Source: a virus. From it: DNA of 24,181 nt. Under the pieces are notes generated by a model that was not told the DNA's origin, searched no databases, and worked only from the letters and a program-made list of their open reading frames with translations. The DNA lies in the IMG/VR virus record IMGVR_UViG_3300045135_000418, positions 1-24,181 of that record; one strand, given 5' to 3'. The stretch's first letter is position 1. Every line of letters begins with the position of its first letter. This document shows, in pieces, positions 1 to 7,800 of the stretch. The position numbers and the translations under genes are program-made.

Positions 1-140
1 AGATGAAGTGGTCCTCTGATGATATAGACGCTTCGCTTAACGCAGAAGTTCCGGCTAGCCCCCATCCGGGCGTTGCCTCTGCCGTAGTAACAATTAACTT
101 TATTTCCGCACTGCCTGAAGTGCGACCAACACCTCCGTAG
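1..140 (+). CDS. C-terminal end of an upstream gene (partial)
   Basis: An open frame enters from the left edge and stops at TAG 138-140. The visible 45 or so residues end in ...ISALPEVRPTPP. An ATG lies at base 3, but the frame is open at the edge, so this is more likely the C-terminus of a longer gene than a complete 45-aa gene. I do not recognise the family. The stop codon overlaps the AGG (139-141) that serves as ribosome binding site for the next gene, 7 bp away, so the two are probably translationally coupled and in the same late operon. The Pro-rich ending gives no function. Confidence 0.5.
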   Translation, partial: MKWSSDDIDASLNAEVPASPHPGVASAVVTINFISALPEVRPTPP

Positions 141-147
141 GTTTGAT

Positions 148-3100
148 ATGGGTACTACAGTAGCTCCAATTGCCGGTTCAGTTACCTCTTACGCAAAATC
201 AGGGGGTTTAGGTGGTTTCGCCGTGGACCTCGGCTCAGTATACAACATGCTGAGCGATAGCGGCGGGGTTATGGGCGCTGCGAGGGACGACGCAGGGCAG
301 GATGAAGATTTTAGAATGCAAGGGGTTAGGACCGCTTCGCTTGAAGCTGTTCGTGCTTTACCCGAAGAAAAAATAGTTTCGATGCTAAACGCGGGAGAGA
401 TAAGCCCGCAACAAGTAGCTGACGCTTATGGAGTAACTGTAACGGATGTAAACAATTCTCTAGCAGATATAAACATGCAAGCTAGCTTAACCCCTGCTAA
501 TACTGGTGTTGAGACTGGTACCCCCTCGGCGGAAGCGGAAGCCCTTACTGCGTTAGGAGAAGAAGTTTCTGAACTTGTAAGTACCATAGCTAATTCTGAA
601 ACCGCTACAGAAATAAAAAACGCAGTAGAAGGGGCCGCTGAATACCTTAATACCGATTTTGCGGACGATATAGAAAGCGTCAAGGCTATAACCACTAATA
701 CAGTTACTGACTTACTAAATCCACAAGGCGTTACAGCGGGAGAAAAGTTTGGTAGCGCGCTTGAGTCTAACTTTGCTGGGAAAATTGCCGCCGATACAAT
801 TTCATCTACTCCTATTATTGGGGACTTATATGATGCGGTTACTGATTCTAATGTAACTTTTAAAGACGCGGCAGTTAACATAGCGTTTGACCAAGCAGGT
901 CTTGGTCCGGTTAAAGATATATTTGATAGTACCGGTATTTCTCAAGCTACCGGACTACAATCTGAAGACCGAATTAGCTACGCTGACGACATACTAGAGT
1001 TTCTTGACGAAACAGGAACTTTCTTTCAAGACCAAGGATTTAACTTTGCGAACGGGGTTCTTCTCGGTACTGAGATGATTTCTAACTCAGTAGGGGCCAG
1101 CAATGCTTTTTCTGACCTGTTACAAGAAGGACAAGATATATTATCAAACTCGATGTCCGAAGGCGCTAAAGCTAAAGCCGCCGAGATGTCTCAAATTATA
1201 AACGACGCTGAAGGAACCGGCTGGCAGAACGAGTTACAAGCGGGATGGGATGCGTTTTTAGTAGACCCTGTAGGGATGACGGTTAACGCTGCGGGTACTA
1301 TTGTACCTAGCGTAGCTGCGGCTGTAGCTGCTGGGCCTGCTTTAGGTGGGGTAATAGCGGGCGGTATAATGGGTGCCGGTACTGCTAAAGGTGCTTTATA
1401 TGAAGCTACGTATAATGGGTTAATAGAACAAGGTGTTTCCCCAGCGGAGGCTGAAGCTGCGGCGTTTGAAGCTCAAAGTTATACTGGGGACAACTTAGAT
1501 GCTATAGGGCTAAGCACTGTAACCGGATTACTTGCGGGTTCTACAGGTTCTGAAAGGTTAGTAAGTGGGGTATTAAGAAATATAGGCACTAAAAAGGGTC
1601 TAGCAAACGTAGTAAAAGAGGGGTTAATAGAAGCAGGTCCTGAAAGTTTAGAAGGTGCGGCAGAAGCAATAGCAACTAACAAAGCGCGCATAGCTAACGG
1701 CGAAGACATAAATATCTTAGATGGAGTATTTACTAACGCTGCTTTAGAAGGACTTGCTGGGAAAACTACCGGTGCTAGTGTTGCTGCTGTAACTAACGCC
1801 GTTGGAAGTGATGCGGAACTTGATGCAGAAATAGCTAACGCCATAACTGAAGCCGCCGTTGGGGATACTAGTACTCTTACTGGCGATGCTGCTACGGCGG
1901 CTGACATAATTGCAGGTACTGCTGATACAACTTCTGCCTCCAACGCTACTACTGACACAAATGTTGAAGCTGATGCGCTTACCGGGCTTACTGTACTCGG
2001 GAATGCAAACAACCAACTCAACAAAAAAATAGCAGAAATCAAAGGCATTGCAGATACCGTTATAGCCGAACAAGGTACAACCGACGCGGCTGTTGATTCT
2101 TTCCTTGAAGCAGTTGCCAGTATAGATGGTGTTACTTCTTCGGATATATCCGCAGCTACCGGACTCGACCCAGCTACCATAGATGCTCTTATTGCAGAAC
2201 GGGCTGTAAACGTAGTGGATGCTGCGGCGGACACTAGTAAAGGTATACCCACAAGTATTAGTGTTAACGGTACTTCTGGCGCCACTGTAGACTCTAACGC
2301 CTACCCAACAATGGGACCTCTTACATTAGAGCAACAAACTGCCCTTGATGCCGCCAATTCAAGCCTCACTACTGGCACTGGAGATACTACCCTTACTGGC
2401 ACTGGAGATACTACCCTTACTGGTGGAGATACTACCCTTACTGGTGGAGATACTACCCTTACTGGAGACGCAGCTACAGCGGTTGACATAATTACTGGCG
2501 GGACTGCTGATACTACTGTTACTGGCGGGGCCGCAGATACAAATGCTTTAAGTGCGGTGGATCAAATTCTTGTTTCTGAGTACGGGTATACAAATAACGG
2601 TGACGGCACGGTGTCTCCTCCTGCTAGAACAACCACAACCACAACCACAGCCGCAGATACAACCACAGCCGCAGATACAACCACAGCCGCAGATACAAAC
2701 GCTTTAAGTGCGGTGGATCAAATTCTTGTTTCTGAGTACGGGTATACAAATAACGGTGACGGCACTGTATCCCCACCTGCTAGAACAACTACTACCGTTA
2801 CTGGAGATACTACCCTTACTGGTGGAGATACTACCCTTACTGGCGCTGGAGATGCTGCTACGGCGGCTGAAATAATTGCAGGTACTGGAGATACTACCCT
2901 TACTGGTGGAGATACTACCCTTACTGGTGGAGATACTACCCTTACTGGTGGAGATACTACCCTTACTGGCACTGGAGATGCAGCTAGTACTACCAACGCT
3001 AGTACAAATGCGGCTATTACTACGGCAGCTACAGTGGCGGCAAATACGGCTGCAACAGCAGCAATAGCTTCAGGATCAACTGTAGCGGCAGCTACTACGG

Positions 3101-3960
3101 CAGCTACAAATGCGGCAGTAAATGCAGGGGCAAACGCTACGGTAGCAGCTAGTATAGGAGTCACCGCAGCTACAAACGCCAATACAAACGCCAATACAAA
3201 CGCCAATACAAACGCCAATACAAACGCCAATACAAACGCCAATACAAATGCGAACACAAACGCCAACACAAACGCCAACACAAACGCCAACACAAATGCG
3301 AACACCAATGCGAACACCAATGCGAACACCAATGCGAACACCAATGCGAACACCAATGCGAACACCAATGCGAACACCAACGCCAATACAAATGCGAACA
3401 CCAATGCGAACACCAATGCGAACACCAACGCCAATACAAATGCGAACACCAATGCGAACACCAACGCCAATACAAATGCGAACACCAACGCCAATACAAA
3501 CGTTAATACCAACGCCAATACAAACGTTAATACCAACGCCAATACAAACGTTAATGCAAATACGAACACCAACGCTAATACAAATGTTAATACAAATACG
3601 AACCCAAACGTCAACCCGAACCCGAACCCGAACCCGAACCCGAACCCGAACCCGAACCCGAACCCGAACCCGAACATAAACGTCAACGTCAACCCAGACC
3701 CGGACCCGGACCCGGCATTAACTCCTCTTACCGGTTTATCAAGTTCTGGGCAAGGTATGCGGGGTATGGGTACGGAACAAGTGGGGCTTGCGGATATTAA
3801 CGCTTACTACGACCCTGCGTTAAGTTTTGAAGAAAACATGGCTCGTATACTAGGCGTAATAAATACAAACAACCAAGATAGCACTCCGTACTACGGTGGT
3901 GGTATGATCCAAAACACTGATTTAGTTGACGAAATAGACCGTCTAATACGAGGATACTAA
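148..3960 (+). CDS. Large repeat-rich putative virion protein (1270 aa)
   Basis: No enzymatic motif is visible. The non-repetitive N-terminal half (about 1-700) holds two short HTH-like stretches (residues about 85-106, ISPQQVADAYGVTVTDV, and about 661-683) and a hydrophobic Gly/Ala segment at about 378-412 that could touch a membrane. The segment from about 365 to 550 has the same layout as residues 105-280 of the 2230-aa protein downstream. From about 745 the chain is repetitive: ten DTTLT units in three clusters, a duplicated block of about 34 residues (copies 52 codons apart), 35 tetrapeptides of NTNA type, ten NP dipeptides and DP dipeptides. A unique tail of about 80 residues follows (ending DEIDRLIRGY). 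AGG 139-141 sets the start. The next ATG is 1 bp after its stop. The context of large structural genes suggests a virion protein: internal/ejection protein or fibre-like spacer. The repeats have no TM or signal character. Function is inferred only. Confidence 0.75.
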   Translation: MGTTVAPIAGSVTSYAKSGGLGGFAVDLGSVYNMLSDSGGVMGAARDDAGQDEDFRMQGVRTASLEAVRALPEEKIVSMLNAGEISPQQVADAYGVTVTDVNNSLADINMQASLTPANTGVETGTPSAEAEALTALGEEVSELVSTIANSETATEIKNAVEGAAEYLNTDFADDIESVKAITTNTVTDLLNPQGVTAGEKFGSALESNFAGKIAADTISSTPIIGDLYDAVTDSNVTFKDAAVNIAFDQAGLGPVKDIFDSTGISQATGLQSEDRISYADDILEFLDETGTFFQDQGFNFANGVLLGTEMISNSVGASNAFSDLLQEGQDILSNSMSEGAKAKAAEMSQIINDAEGTGWQNELQAGWDAFLVDPVGMTVNAAGTIVPSVAAAVAAGPALGGVIAGGIMGAGTAKGALYEATYNGLIEQGVSPAEAEAAAFEAQSYTGDNLDAIGLSTVTGLLAGSTGSERLVSGVLRNIGTKKGLANVVKEGLIEAGPESLEGAAEAIATNKARIANGEDINILDGVFTNAALEGLAGKTTGASVAAVTNAVGSDAELDAEIANAITEAAVGDTSTLTGDAATAADIIAGTADTTSASNATTDTNVEADALTGLTVLGNANNQLNKKIAEIKGIADTVIAEQGTTDAAVDSFLEAVASIDGVTSSDISAATGLDPATIDALIAERAVNVVDAAADTSKGIPTSISVNGTSGATVDSNAYPTMGPLTLEQQTALDAANSSLTTGTGDTTLTGTGDTTLTGGDTTLTGGDTTLTGDAATAVDIITGGTADTTVTGGAADTNALSAVDQILVSEYGYTNNGDGTVSPPARTTTTTTTAADTTTAADTTTAADTNALSAVDQILVSEYGYTNNGDGTVSPPARTTTTVTGDTTLTGGDTTLTGAGDAATAAEIIAGTGDTTLTGGDTTLTGGDTTLTGGDTTLTGTGDAASTTNASTNAAITTAATVAANTAATAAIASGSTVAAATTAATNAAVNAGANATVAASIGVTAATNANTNANTNANTNANTNANTNANTNANTNANTNANTNANTNANTNANTNANTNANTNANTNANTNANTNANTNANTNANTNANTNANTNANTNANTNANTNANTNANTNVNTNANTNVNTNANTNVNANTNTNANTNVNTNTNPNVNPNPNPNPNPNPNPNPNPNPNINVNVNPDPDPDPALTPLTGLSSSGQGMRGMGTEQVGLADINAYYDPALSFEENMARILGVINTNNQDSTPYYGGGMIQNTDLVDEIDRLIRGY
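2383..2967 (+). repeat. Ten exact copies of a 15-bp unit encoding DTTLT
   Basis: The 15-mer gatactacccttact starts at 2383, 2407, 2428, 2449, 2806, 2827, 2890, 2911, 2932 and 2953. Copies within a cluster are 21 or 24 bp apart, so each period is a whole number of codons (linkers GG or GTG). Between the clusters lie related copies of a GDAATA.(D/E)II module, which also occurs near 1881. The DNA copies are identical and not merely synonymous, which points to recent expansion or homogenisation. Confidence 0.95.
2530..2789 (+). repeat. 104-bp direct repeat pair flanking an 18-bp triplet repeat
   Basis: Copies lie at 2530-2633 and 2686-2789, offset by 156 bp (52 codons). They encode the same peptide, which includes the stretch EYGYTNNGDGTVSPP. 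I count five differences, all at third codon positions and all synonymous. Between the copies is a tandem repeat of the 18-mer acaaccacagccgcagat, three times (TTTAAD units, about 2647-2697). The frame is kept throughout. Confidence 0.93.
3181..3600 (+). repeat. 35 tandem 12-bp units encoding Asn-Thr-Asn-Ala
   Basis: Thirty-five contiguous 12-bp units, all in frame: 29 encode NTNA, four NTNV, one NANT and one NTNT. A partial unit precedes them (3172-3180). Synonymous subtypes form blocks: aatacaaacgcc five times (3181-3240), aacacaaacgcc three times (3253-3288), aacaccaatgcg six times (3301-3372). Then a mixed higher-order pattern combines aacaccaacgcc, aatacaaatgcg and aacaccaatgcg. The blocks indicate growth by slippage or unequal recombination. 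The strand is rich in A and C and poor in T. Because the period is 12, changes in copy number leave the frame intact. Confidence 0.97.
3613..3672 (+). repeat. Ten tandem AACCCG hexamers encoding Asn-Pro
   Basis: Ten perfect 6-bp units follow the NTNA array directly. After a short N-I-N-V-N-V interruption the pattern turns into Asp-Pro dipeptides up to about 3714. The Pro-alternating chain should be extended and non-helical, which suits a spacer or stalk. That structural role is inference. Confidence 0.95.
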
Positions 3961-3961
3961 C

Positions 3962-4654
3962 ATGGGGATTATTGCGGACCTTAGAGACATAGGTAAAGAT
4001 TTTTTTACTGACGACGACGGACTTGATTGGAGTAACATCCTTAAGACAGGGGCCGGTGCTGCGGCAATATACGGAATCCTGAACCCCAACAACTCTCAAG
4101 GACTAGCTAGTTTCTTTGGTACTGGCGGGCGGCAACAACCGGTGGGGTACACTGAAGGCATACCTAAGTACACCCTAGGTAATGTATTAGACGATGGCAG
4201 TAGGCAACTTGCTGACGGGGCTTTTGCTACAACTATACCTCAGCAAATAGCAAACGAGCAGGGCACTATGGAAACAGTAAACGTGCCCCGCACTCCGGGA
4301 TCAATGGGTCGTAGGTACTTTACTGATACTTCTTTTTTACCCGCCACAGAAATGGCTATGGGCGGGATTGTAGGGTATGCAGAAGGGGGGCAACCTCAGA
4401 TTCAAAACTACTATTTAGGTGGCGCAACAGATGGTATGGCGGATCAAATCCCTGCTACAATCGACAATAGACAGCCCGCAGCGCTAAGTGATGGGGAATT
4501 TGTCATTCCTGCTGATGTGGTTAGCCACTTAGGGAACGGTAACTCTGACGCTGGAGCGAAGAACCTGTACAGCATGATGGAAAGGGTGCGCAAAGACCGC
4601 ACTGGCAACCCCAAACAGGGCAAGCAAATTGACCCTAACAAATACTTAGCGTAG
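3962..4654 (+). CDS. Putative phage virion/tail-associated protein (230 aa)
   Basis: I cannot assign an enzymatic role. Residues 131-145 carry MAMGGIVGYAEGGQP, a Gly-rich motif seen in many phage tape-measure and structural proteins. Residues 174-190 or so carry LSDGEFVIPADVVSHLG, another short module that commonly ends phage tail or tape-measure-like proteins. A basic tail (MMERVRKDRTG...) follows. The N-terminus is acidic with one short Ala/Gly hydrophobic stretch near residues 28-40. The start lies 1 bp after the upstream stop, and AGGA at 3951-3954, inside the previous gene, is its ribosome binding site. The GGIVGYA motif recurs in the 725-aa protein two genes on, so the two may share an assembly partner. 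That it is a virion component is inferred from motif and position. Confidence 0.75.
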   Translation: MGIIADLRDIGKDFFTDDDGLDWSNILKTGAGAAAIYGILNPNNSQGLASFFGTGGRQQPVGYTEGIPKYTLGNVLDDGSRQLADGAFATTIPQQIANEQGTMETVNVPRTPGSMGRRYFTDTSFLPATEMAMGGIVGYAEGGQPQIQNYYLGGATDGMADQIPATIDNRQPAALSDGEFVIPADVVSHLGNGNSDAGAKNLYSMMERVRKDRTGNPKQGKQIDPNKYLA

Positions 4655-4663
4655 GTAAGGGCT

Positions 4664-5584
4664 ATGAAATATTTTAATACTGGTGGTATTACAAACACAG
4701 GGCTAACGGGAGCTACTACAACAGCAGAAGAGTCCTCGCTATCTAGTTGGGCAGGCCCCTATGTAACCGATATGCTCGGGCGGGGGCAAGCGTTAGCTAC
4801 TCAGATGCCCTATACCCCATACACTGGACCTCTTACTCCGGGGGCATCTAGCCTACAAACTCAAGCGTTTCAAGGACTTGGTTCACTAAACATGCCTACT
4901 GCTGGTATGGGTGCGTTTAATCCTCAGTCTTTTACGGGCGCAGGGTACGCTGCACCTACTACACAACAGGCAGTGGCGGGAGAAATGGGGGCTTATACTC
5001 CGGCTTCAGATAATGTCGTACAGCAGTACATGACACCCTATCTACAGGGCGCACTTCAGCCACAGTACGATGCGGCAAACCGCCAAGCTTTAATAGCTGC
5101 TCAAAACCTTCAAAGCCAGTACGGTAAAGCGGGTGCCTACGGTGGGTCGCGTCAAGGTATTGCAGAAGCTGAGTTACAGCGCGGTTTACTAGATCGGATG
5201 GCGGGCATTACAGGCCAAGGCTACCAAGATGCGTTTAGCGCAGCCCAGAACCAGTTCAACACTGAACAAGATCGTCAGATAACTGCGCAACAAAACACCA
5301 ACCAATACGGTTTAGACGTATCTAGGGCCATGCAAGACGCTGGTATGGCGCAAAGAAACATTGCAGGCCAAGGCATTGCCGCAGACATTGCACAGTTTGA
5401 ACAAGAGCGAGACTACCCCTACAAGCAAGTGCAGTTTATGCAGTCATTACTACAGGGCTTACCGCTTGAAACTCAAAGCTATCAATACTACGAGCCTAGC
5501 GGCCTGCAAAGTTTGGCTGGCGGAGCGGCAACTGTAAAAAACATTCTTGATATATTGAATCCACCAGCCGAGGGCGAAAGCTAA
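4664..5584 (+). CDS. Conserved phage virion-type protein (306 aa)
   Basis: It resembles a family common in marine podovirus-like genomes, probably structural, with no known catalytic activity. Visible hallmarks are YTPYTGPLTPGAS near residue 50, a YMTPYLQGALQPQYDAANRQ segment at about 122-141, and a GAYGGSRQGIAEAELQRG segment near 157. A long Gln/Ala-rich helical stretch follows to about residue 255. There is no signal peptide or TM segment, and the C-terminus (VKNILDILNPP) is helical. AAGGG just ahead of ATG 4664 is the ribosome binding site, and the upstream stop is 9 bp away. The Gln-rich helices and the position between virion genes suggest a tail or internal particle component. Family resemblance is from memory and the role is inferred. 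Confidence 0.78.
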   Translation: MKYFNTGGITNTGLTGATTTAEESSLSSWAGPYVTDMLGRGQALATQMPYTPYTGPLTPGASSLQTQAFQGLGSLNMPTAGMGAFNPQSFTGAGYAAPTTQQAVAGEMGAYTPASDNVVQQYMTPYLQGALQPQYDAANRQALIAAQNLQSQYGKAGAYGGSRQGIAEAELQRGLLDRMAGITGQGYQDAFSAAQNQFNTEQDRQITAQQNTNQYGLDVSRAMQDAGMAQRNIAGQGIAADIAQFEQERDYPYKQVQFMQSLLQGLPLETQSYQYYEPSGLQSLAGGAATVKNILDILNPPAEGES

Positions 5585-5604
5585 TCTAGGTATAGGATAA
5601 AATT

Positions 5605-7782
5605 ATGAACGGACTACAATCTCTCATGCCCCCTCGCCAGCAGCAGCGCGAGCAAGCTCGGCCTAGGCCAGCTCCTACACAAAATGACCCTCGTATGGCG
5701 GCAGCTATGAACGTGGTAAAAAACGACGTGCCTGAACCCTTGCAAGGTTTAGTAGACGAAAGTAAGTTTGCGCAAAAAGCCATGGAGCTACTACAGTCCG
5801 CAGGCGGCCAAGCCGCCATGGGCCAAGCTCCCGTTAACCCCCCTACAGTAAAGCAAAGGGTGGAGCAGCAGGCTATGGAGGGCGTTGCAGGATTACTATC
5901 TCGTCTAGCTCCGGGTATGCAGCAGCGTGGTAAACAAGTACAGCGTGCTCAAGCCCGTAAAATGCTGGGTGGCGGTATGCCTGCTATGCGCGCTCCTAAT
6001 ATGCAGCGTATGGCTGATGGCGGTATTGTTGGTTACGCAGACGGGGGGCAGCCTATGATGGGGCCGCCAGAACCTAATCTGCTACAGCGCATGGGTCAAG
6101 GGCTTAAAAACATAGGTGGCAACGTGGCGGAAAGCAGTGACATACTGCGAGAAGCTAAAGCTGGTATTGGTGTGCCCTACGAAAACCGCGCAGCCGCAAT
6201 ACAGCAAGTGCGCGATGAAATAGAAGCGCAGAAGCAAAACAGAGACCCTAACTTTATACAGCGCATGGGTCAAAAGCTTATGGATATAGGGCTTGACGTA
6301 CAAGAAAGTAATCGCATCTTGAAAGAAGCCTACAGCAATATAGGTAAGACCTACGAAGAAAAAGCCAAAGGCATGGCTATGGGCGGTGAGGTTAAAAGCT
6401 ATCAAGAAGGTACGGAAGTAGAACTTGATCCCGAATTGGCCGCTATAGCGCGAGCTATGCAGACGGACGGGGCAGAAACACGTTCTGGTCTTGAAGGAAG
6501 TCAAGAAACAGCGGCCTTCCTTAAAAATCTTTTTAGTCCTAATGAAGAGCTTATAGCGGCTCGCGAAAAACGTCGGGCAGAAAGAACGGCTTTGGCTAAG
6601 GCTGGAGTGGGAGTTCCTGAAATAAATGCCGCTCTAGAACGCCGAGACCAACAAAGAGCTGGAAGGGCCGCTGTTGGAGTCAATAGACCCATAGACTTAG
6701 GCGGAGTAGCGGGGCTTCTAAAATCTAGAACTAGTTCTTCTATACCTCCACGTCTTATAGACGACACCCCAGTCGGTACTGCTGAAGGTGGCCGAGGTGA
6801 CGTACAAAGTTCTACCCCCACTCCTGCGGCTAAACCTACGACTCGGGAACGGATGGGAAGTAGTATTGAAGACCTTCTCCGTACGATAAACCAGCCACAA
6901 GATACTACACGTCCGGAAATCGACAGTAGGCTAGAAGGTTTACGTGAGCCGACAATAGCGGCAGTTACTGAACGTATGACTCCGGGCTACGAAGAAAATG
7001 TAAGAAACCGCATACAGCAAGAAGCTGAGAAAGCCTATGCCGTACCGCAAGAGTACAGAGACTTAATAGAAGGACGCTTAAAAGAACTGGACGCCCCGCT
7101 CTATACTCCAGAAGAAGCTAAAAGTCGTAAAATTGACGAGTTACTTATGGGACTGGCTAGCTCTAATATGATCGCTCAAGGTGGGCCAAGAGCTACTAGG
7201 GGTATTAACGCCGTTACTGATGCAATTAAGAAAGACAGCCTTGACCGTGCGGGTAAAAAGTTTGAACTATCTAGTGGCCTACTCGGAAAAGACATGGAAG
7301 CTAGCCGCCAAGCGTTCGGTGAGGGGTTGGGAGTCTTAAAAACAGCAATGAACCAAGTATCTGTGGCTACGCAAATGGCGGGAAGCCTGCTAAACCAAGC
7401 AGACAATGCCGCGGCGGCTGAGGCGCTCCAGAAAAGGCAGGAGCGACTATCGACTATAACCAGTACTATCTCTGCGCTTGGGGTAATTGGTCAGCTAGAA
7501 CGTGCGGATTTGAATGCTTTGTCTAGTTCACAGCGCGCTGCCACTACGGAGCTATCTACTATACAGAGAGAGATTGGCGATCTGACTAACACTCTATCGT
7601 TTACCCCTGAAGAAAACAGAGCACCGATACAAACACAACTTGACGCGCTTAGAACGCAAGAGAGTGCCGCACGTAGGATTATTCAAGCAGTTAACAGTAT
7701 GCTAAACCTTGAAACAGATGGGGGTAGCGGAGCGGCGTCAAGTACTGCGGGAATCCAAACAGCCGCGGACTATTTTAAATAA
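5605..7782 (+). CDS. Putative internal virion / tape-measure-like protein (725 aa)
   Basis: The chain is mostly predicted helix rich in Gln, Ala, Arg and Glu. Residues about 136-150 carry MADGGIVGYADGGQP, matching the 230-aa protein upstream, and a degenerate copy (MAMGGEVKSYQEG) lies near 257-269. Between them is an internal duplication: NLLQRMGQGLKNIGGNVAES... (about 158-199) and NFIQRMGQKLMDIGLDVQES... (about 216-257). The C-terminal third (about 450-715) has EAKSRKIDELLMGLA, then long heptad-like helices that may form coiled coils. No catalytic motif, signal peptide or TM segment is visible. AGGA ahead of ATG 5605 is a good ribosome binding site. Length, composition and place suggest an internal or ejection protein, or a short tape-measure analogue. 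I cannot tell which. Confidence 0.75.
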   Translation: MNGLQSLMPPRQQQREQARPRPAPTQNDPRMAAAMNVVKNDVPEPLQGLVDESKFAQKAMELLQSAGGQAAMGQAPVNPPTVKQRVEQQAMEGVAGLLSRLAPGMQQRGKQVQRAQARKMLGGGMPAMRAPNMQRMADGGIVGYADGGQPMMGPPEPNLLQRMGQGLKNIGGNVAESSDILREAKAGIGVPYENRAAAIQQVRDEIEAQKQNRDPNFIQRMGQKLMDIGLDVQESNRILKEAYSNIGKTYEEKAKGMAMGGEVKSYQEGTEVELDPELAAIARAMQTDGAETRSGLEGSQETAAFLKNLFSPNEELIAAREKRRAERTALAKAGVGVPEINAALERRDQQRAGRAAVGVNRPIDLGGVAGLLKSRTSSSIPPRLIDDTPVGTAEGGRGDVQSSTPTPAAKPTTRERMGSSIEDLLRTINQPQDTTRPEIDSRLEGLREPTIAAVTERMTPGYEENVRNRIQQEAEKAYAVPQEYRDLIEGRLKELDAPLYTPEEAKSRKIDELLMGLASSNMIAQGGPRATRGINAVTDAIKKDSLDRAGKKFELSSGLLGKDMEASRQAFGEGLGVLKTAMNQVSVATQMAGSLLNQADNAAAAEALQKRQERLSTITSTISALGVIGQLERADLNALSSSQRAATTELSTIQREIGDLTNTLSFTPEENRAPIQTQLDALRTQESAARRIIQAVNSMLNLETDGGSGAASSTAGIQTAADYFK

Positions 7783-7800
7783 GTTTAGTCGGGGTACGAC

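Noticed and set aside
1479-2285. Minus-strand frame of 268 codons opposite the first large gene
   Set aside because: Low-complexity Ala/Ser/Val antisense shadow; the plus-strand gene continues through it in the dominant operon direction.
3181-3600. CRISPR array
   Set aside because: The 12-bp period has no spacers, stays in frame with a long gene, and there are no cas genes. The Cas4-like nuclease stands in a replication operon.
3248-3679. Plus-strand frame reading MRTP and RT repeats
   Set aside because: Out-of-frame reading of the same arrays; no ribosome binding site evidence and fully inside the 1270-aa gene.
2718-3692. Long minus-strand open frame of 324 codons with Phe/Val/Ala/Leu repeats
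   Set aside because: It is the antisense reading of the 12-bp and 6-bp arrays; a repeat with a period divisible by three stays open in several frames. The hydrophobic pattern is an artefact.
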